A stretch of 7,171 bases of DNA from CAZLXG01 sp964563585 (lineage in GTDB: Bacteria > Bacteroidota > Bacteroidia > Flavobacteriales > Flavobacteriaceae). The number at the start of each line of letters is the position of its first letter. Positions within the stretch are counted from its first letter, which is position 1. Under the pieces are notes generated by a model, which saw only the letters and a list, made by a program, of their open reading frames with translations, was not told where the DNA came from and made no database searches. The stretch lies in NCBI GenBank assembly GCA_964563585.1, contig CAZLXG010000082.1, positions 1 through 7,171 on the forward strand. The letters are read 5' to 3'. A program made the position numbers and the translations under genes. Shown one piece after another: positions 4,669 to 7,171 of this stretch.

Positions 4669-7171
4669 ATGTTATCAACACAAGCTGAAAGATTAAATTT
4701 CTCGTCTATTGTAAATAGAACAGAATACCCAGATTTCTTGGATATTCAAATAAAATCCTTCCAGGATTTTTTCCAATTAGAAACAAAATCAGATGAAAGA
4801 GGTGATGAAGGTTTATACAACACCTTCATGGAAAATTTTCCAATTACAGATTCTCGTAATCAATTTGTTTTAGAATTTTTAGATTATTTTGTAGATCCAC
4901 CAAGATATGCTATTAATGAGTGTATTGAAAGAGGACTTACCTATAGCGTTCCGCTAAAAGCAAGGTTAAAGTTATATTGTACAGACCCTGAACATGAGGA
5001 TTTCGAGACCATTGTTCAAGATGTGTACTTAGGTACAATACCTTACATGACGCCAAGTGGTACATTTTGTATTAATGGTGCAGAACGTGTAGTAGTTTCT
5101 CAATTACACCGTTCTCCAGGAGTATTCTTTGGTCAATCTTTCCATGCAAATGGAACAAAATTATATTCAGCAAGAGTAATTCCTTTTAAAGGTTCTTGGA
5201 TTGAATTTGCTACAGATATCAATCAAGTAATGTATGCTTACATTGATAGAAAGAAAAAATTACCTGTTACAACATTGTTTAGAGCTATTGGTTTTGAACG
5301 TGATAAAGACATTTTAGAGATTTTTGATTTAGCGGAAGAAGTTAAAGTATCAAAATCTGGATTAAAAAAATATTTAGGACGAAAATTAGCTGCACGTGTA
5401 TTAAACACATGGCATGAGGATTTTGTTGATGAAGATACTGGTGAAGTTGTATCTATCGAGCGTAATGAAATTGTGCTTGATCGTGATACGGTTTTAGATA
5501 AAGAAAACGTTGAAGAAATTCTTGAAGCTGGTGTAAAAACTATTCTTTTACATAAAATAACTTCAGAACAAGGTGATTATGCAATTATACATAACACACT
5601 TCAAAAAGATCCAACAAACTCTGAAAAAGAGGCTGTTGAACATATTTACAGACAATTACGTAATGCCGAGCCGCCAGATGAGGAAACAGCACGTGGAATA
5701 ATTGATAAATTATTCTTTAGTGATCAACGTTACTCTTTAGGAGAAGTTGGGCGTTACAGAATGAATAAAAAATTACAATTAGATATTGGAATGGATAAAA
5801 TGGTTCTAACAAAGTTAGACATCATTACCATAGTAAAATATTTAATTGAGCTTATCAACTCAAAAGCAGAGATTGATGATATTGATCACTTATCTAACCG
5901 TCGTGTACGTACAGTTGGTGAGCAATTATCATCTCAATTTGGTGTTGGTCTAGCACGTATGGCACGTACTATTCGTGAACGTATGAATGTTCGTGATAAC
6001 GAAGTATTTACACCAATAGATTTAATTAATGCAAAGACATTATCGTCTGTAATTAATTCGTTTTTTGGTACTAACCAGTTATCTCAATTCATGGATCAAA
6101 CCAATCCGTTAGCTGAAATTACGCATAAGCGTCGTTTATCAGCTCTTGGACCAGGAGGTTTATCAAGAGAGAGAGCAGGTTTCGAAGTACGTGATGTTCA
6201 CTATACACACTACGGAAGACTTTGCCCGATTGAAACACCAGAGGGACCAAATATTGGTTTAATTTCTTCACTTTCAGTATATGCTAAAGTGAATTCAATG
6301 GGATTCATCGAAACACCATATCGTCCAGTTACTGATGGTGTTGTAGATATAAAAAGTACACCTATATATTTAAGTGCAGAGGAAGAAGAAGATAAATTAA
6401 TTGCTCAAGCAACGATTAAGGTTGATGATAACGGAAAGATTTTACATGATAAGGTAATTGCTAGAATGGAAGGCGACTTCCCAGTAATTGATCCAAACGC
6501 ATTACATTATACAGATGTTGCGCCAAATCAAATATCATCTATATCGGCATCTTTAATTCCTTTCTTAGAACATGATGATGCGAATAGAGCCTTGATGGGA
6601 TCTAACATGATGCGTCAAGCAGTTCCATTATTGTTGCCACAAGCACCAATTGTTGGTACAGGTTTAGAACGTCAAGTTGCATCAGATTCTCGTGTATTAA
6701 TTAATGCAGAAGGAGATGGTGTTGTACAATATGTTGATGCAACTGAAATTGTAATTAAATATAGCCGTACAGAAGATGAAGCTAAAGTTAGTTTTGATAG
6801 TGATATTAAAACATATCCTTTAGTAAAATTCAGAAAAACAAACCAAGGGACTTCTATCAACTTAAAACCAATTGTGGTTAAAGGTGATAAAGTTACTAAA
6901 GGTCAAGTTTTATGTGAGGGTTATGCAACTCAAAAAGGAGAATTAGCATTAGGTAGAAACATGAAAGTGGCATTTATGCCATGGAAAGGCTACAACTTTG
7001 AGGATGCGATTGTAATTTCTGAAAAAGTAGTCCGTGAAGATATATTTACATCAATTCATATTGATGAGTATTCTCTTGATGTACGTGATACTAAATTAGG
7101 TAATGAAGAATTAACGAATGATATTCCTAACGTTTCTGAAGAAGCTACTAAAGATTTAGATGAAAACGGAA
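4669..7171 (+). CDS. rpoB: RNA polymerase beta subunit RpoB (3' end outside window)
   Basis: RpoB forms one side of the RNA polymerase cleft and is the target of rifampicin. The frame is open from the ATG at 4669 to the window edge: 834 codons plus one base, about two thirds of a flavobacterial RpoB of roughly 1,270 aa. The N-terminus MLSTQAERLNFSS, then EYPDFLDIQIKSFQDFFQLE, is family-typical. The rifampicin region lies at 467-493 (QLSQFMDQTNPLAEITHKRR at 470-489); Q473, D476, H486 and S491 correspond to E. coli Q513, D516, H526 and S531, all in the sensitive form. Next come GPGGLSRERAGFEVRDVHYT and CPIETPEGPNIGLI, then NFEDAIVIS with acidic E778/D779. The later catalytic lysines lie beyond the window. 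No Shine-Dalgarno sequence is present. An in-frame TTG directly before the ATG is a less likely start. rpoC is expected downstream. Confidence 0.99.
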   Translation, partial: MLSTQAERLNFSSIVNRTEYPDFLDIQIKSFQDFFQLETKSDERGDEGLYNTFMENFPITDSRNQFVLEFLDYFVDPPRYAINECIERGLTYSVPLKARLKLYCTDPEHEDFETIVQDVYLGTIPYMTPSGTFCINGAERVVVSQLHRSPGVFFGQSFHANGTKLYSARVIPFKGSWIEFATDINQVMYAYIDRKKKLPVTTLFRAIGFERDKDILEIFDLAEEVKVSKSGLKKYLGRKLAARVLNTWHEDFVDEDTGEVVSIERNEIVLDRDTVLDKENVEEILEAGVKTILLHKITSEQGDYAIIHNTLQKDPTNSEKEAVEHIYRQLRNAEPPDEETARGIIDKLFFSDQRYSLGEVGRYRMNKKLQLDIGMDKMVLTKLDIITIVKYLIELINSKAEIDDIDHLSNRRVRTVGEQLSSQFGVGLARMARTIRERMNVRDNEVFTPIDLINAKTLSSVINSFFGTNQLSQFMDQTNPLAEITHKRRLSALGPGGLSRERAGFEVRDVHYTHYGRLCPIETPEGPNIGLISSLSVYAKVNSMGFIETPYRPVTDGVVDIKSTPIYLSAEEEEDKLIAQATIKVDDNGKILHDKVIARMEGDFPVIDPNALHYTDVAPNQISSISASLIPFLEHDDANRALMGSNMMRQAVPLLLPQAPIVGTGLERQVASDSRVLINAEGDGVVQYVDATEIVIKYSRTEDEAKVSFDSDIKTYPLVKFRKTNQGTSINLKPIVVKGDKVTKGQVLCEGYATQKGELALGRNMKVAFMPWKGYNFEDAIVISEKVVREDIFTSIHIDEYSLDVRDTKLGNEELTNDIPNVSEEATKDLDENG

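Noticed and set aside
6672..6860. Minus-strand frame inside rpoB
   Set aside because: Antisense shadow of the open rpoB frame.
1..7171. Hidden mobile element, CRISPR array, phage or defence gene
   Set aside because: Every long stretch is a recognised core gene in conserved order, and gaps are 125 bp or less. I saw no direct-repeat array, inverted-repeat ends or unrelated coding sequence.

Overview
The window is a low-G+C, AT-rich piece of a core 'tuf–secE–nusG–rplKAJL–rpoB' translation and transcription locus, all genes on the + strand. The organism is most likely a member of the Bacteroidota, probably family Flavobacteriaceae. The grounds are protein sequences of flavobacterial type (EF-Tu, L7/L12, the RpoB N-terminus), low G+C, tRNA genes without an encoded CCA, and the absence of any Shine-Dalgarno-like sequence before all eight protein genes. 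Genus cannot be decided by eye.

Layout. Positions 5-161 hold two tRNA genes, Gly(TCC) and Thr(GGT), that lead into tuf (234-1421, EF-Tu). A strong intrinsic-terminator hairpin (1447-1475) follows tuf. Only 11 bp later comes tRNA-Trp(CCA) (1487-1559), which leads into secE (1581-1778) and nusG (1789-2343). After a 71-bp gap come rplK, rplA and rplJ, closely packed. A 67-bp, almost pure A/T spacer precedes rplL (4169-4543). A 125-bp gap with three successive hairpins then precedes rpoB, which starts at 4669 and runs off the right edge with 834 codons visible (about two thirds of the protein) and no stop or frameshift.

How the genes work together. The tRNAs and EF-Tu supply aminoacyl-tRNA to the ribosome. 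L11, L1, L10 and L7/L12 build the L1 stalk and the GTPase-associated stalk where EF-Tu acts. SecE is part of the SecYEG translocon. NusG links RNA polymerase to the ribosome, and RpoB is the polymerase beta subunit. The gene order is an ancient, widely conserved arrangement.

I found no mobile element, CRISPR array, foreign insertion or new enzyme system. What is worth a second look is regulatory: the layered hairpins between rplL and rpoB, including a possible switch tied to rplL translation; the tRNA-Trp gene set directly behind a terminator with no room for its own promoter; a nine-codon upstream ORF before rplK; and the A/T-only translation leader of rplL. No stretch over 300 bp lacks a gene.
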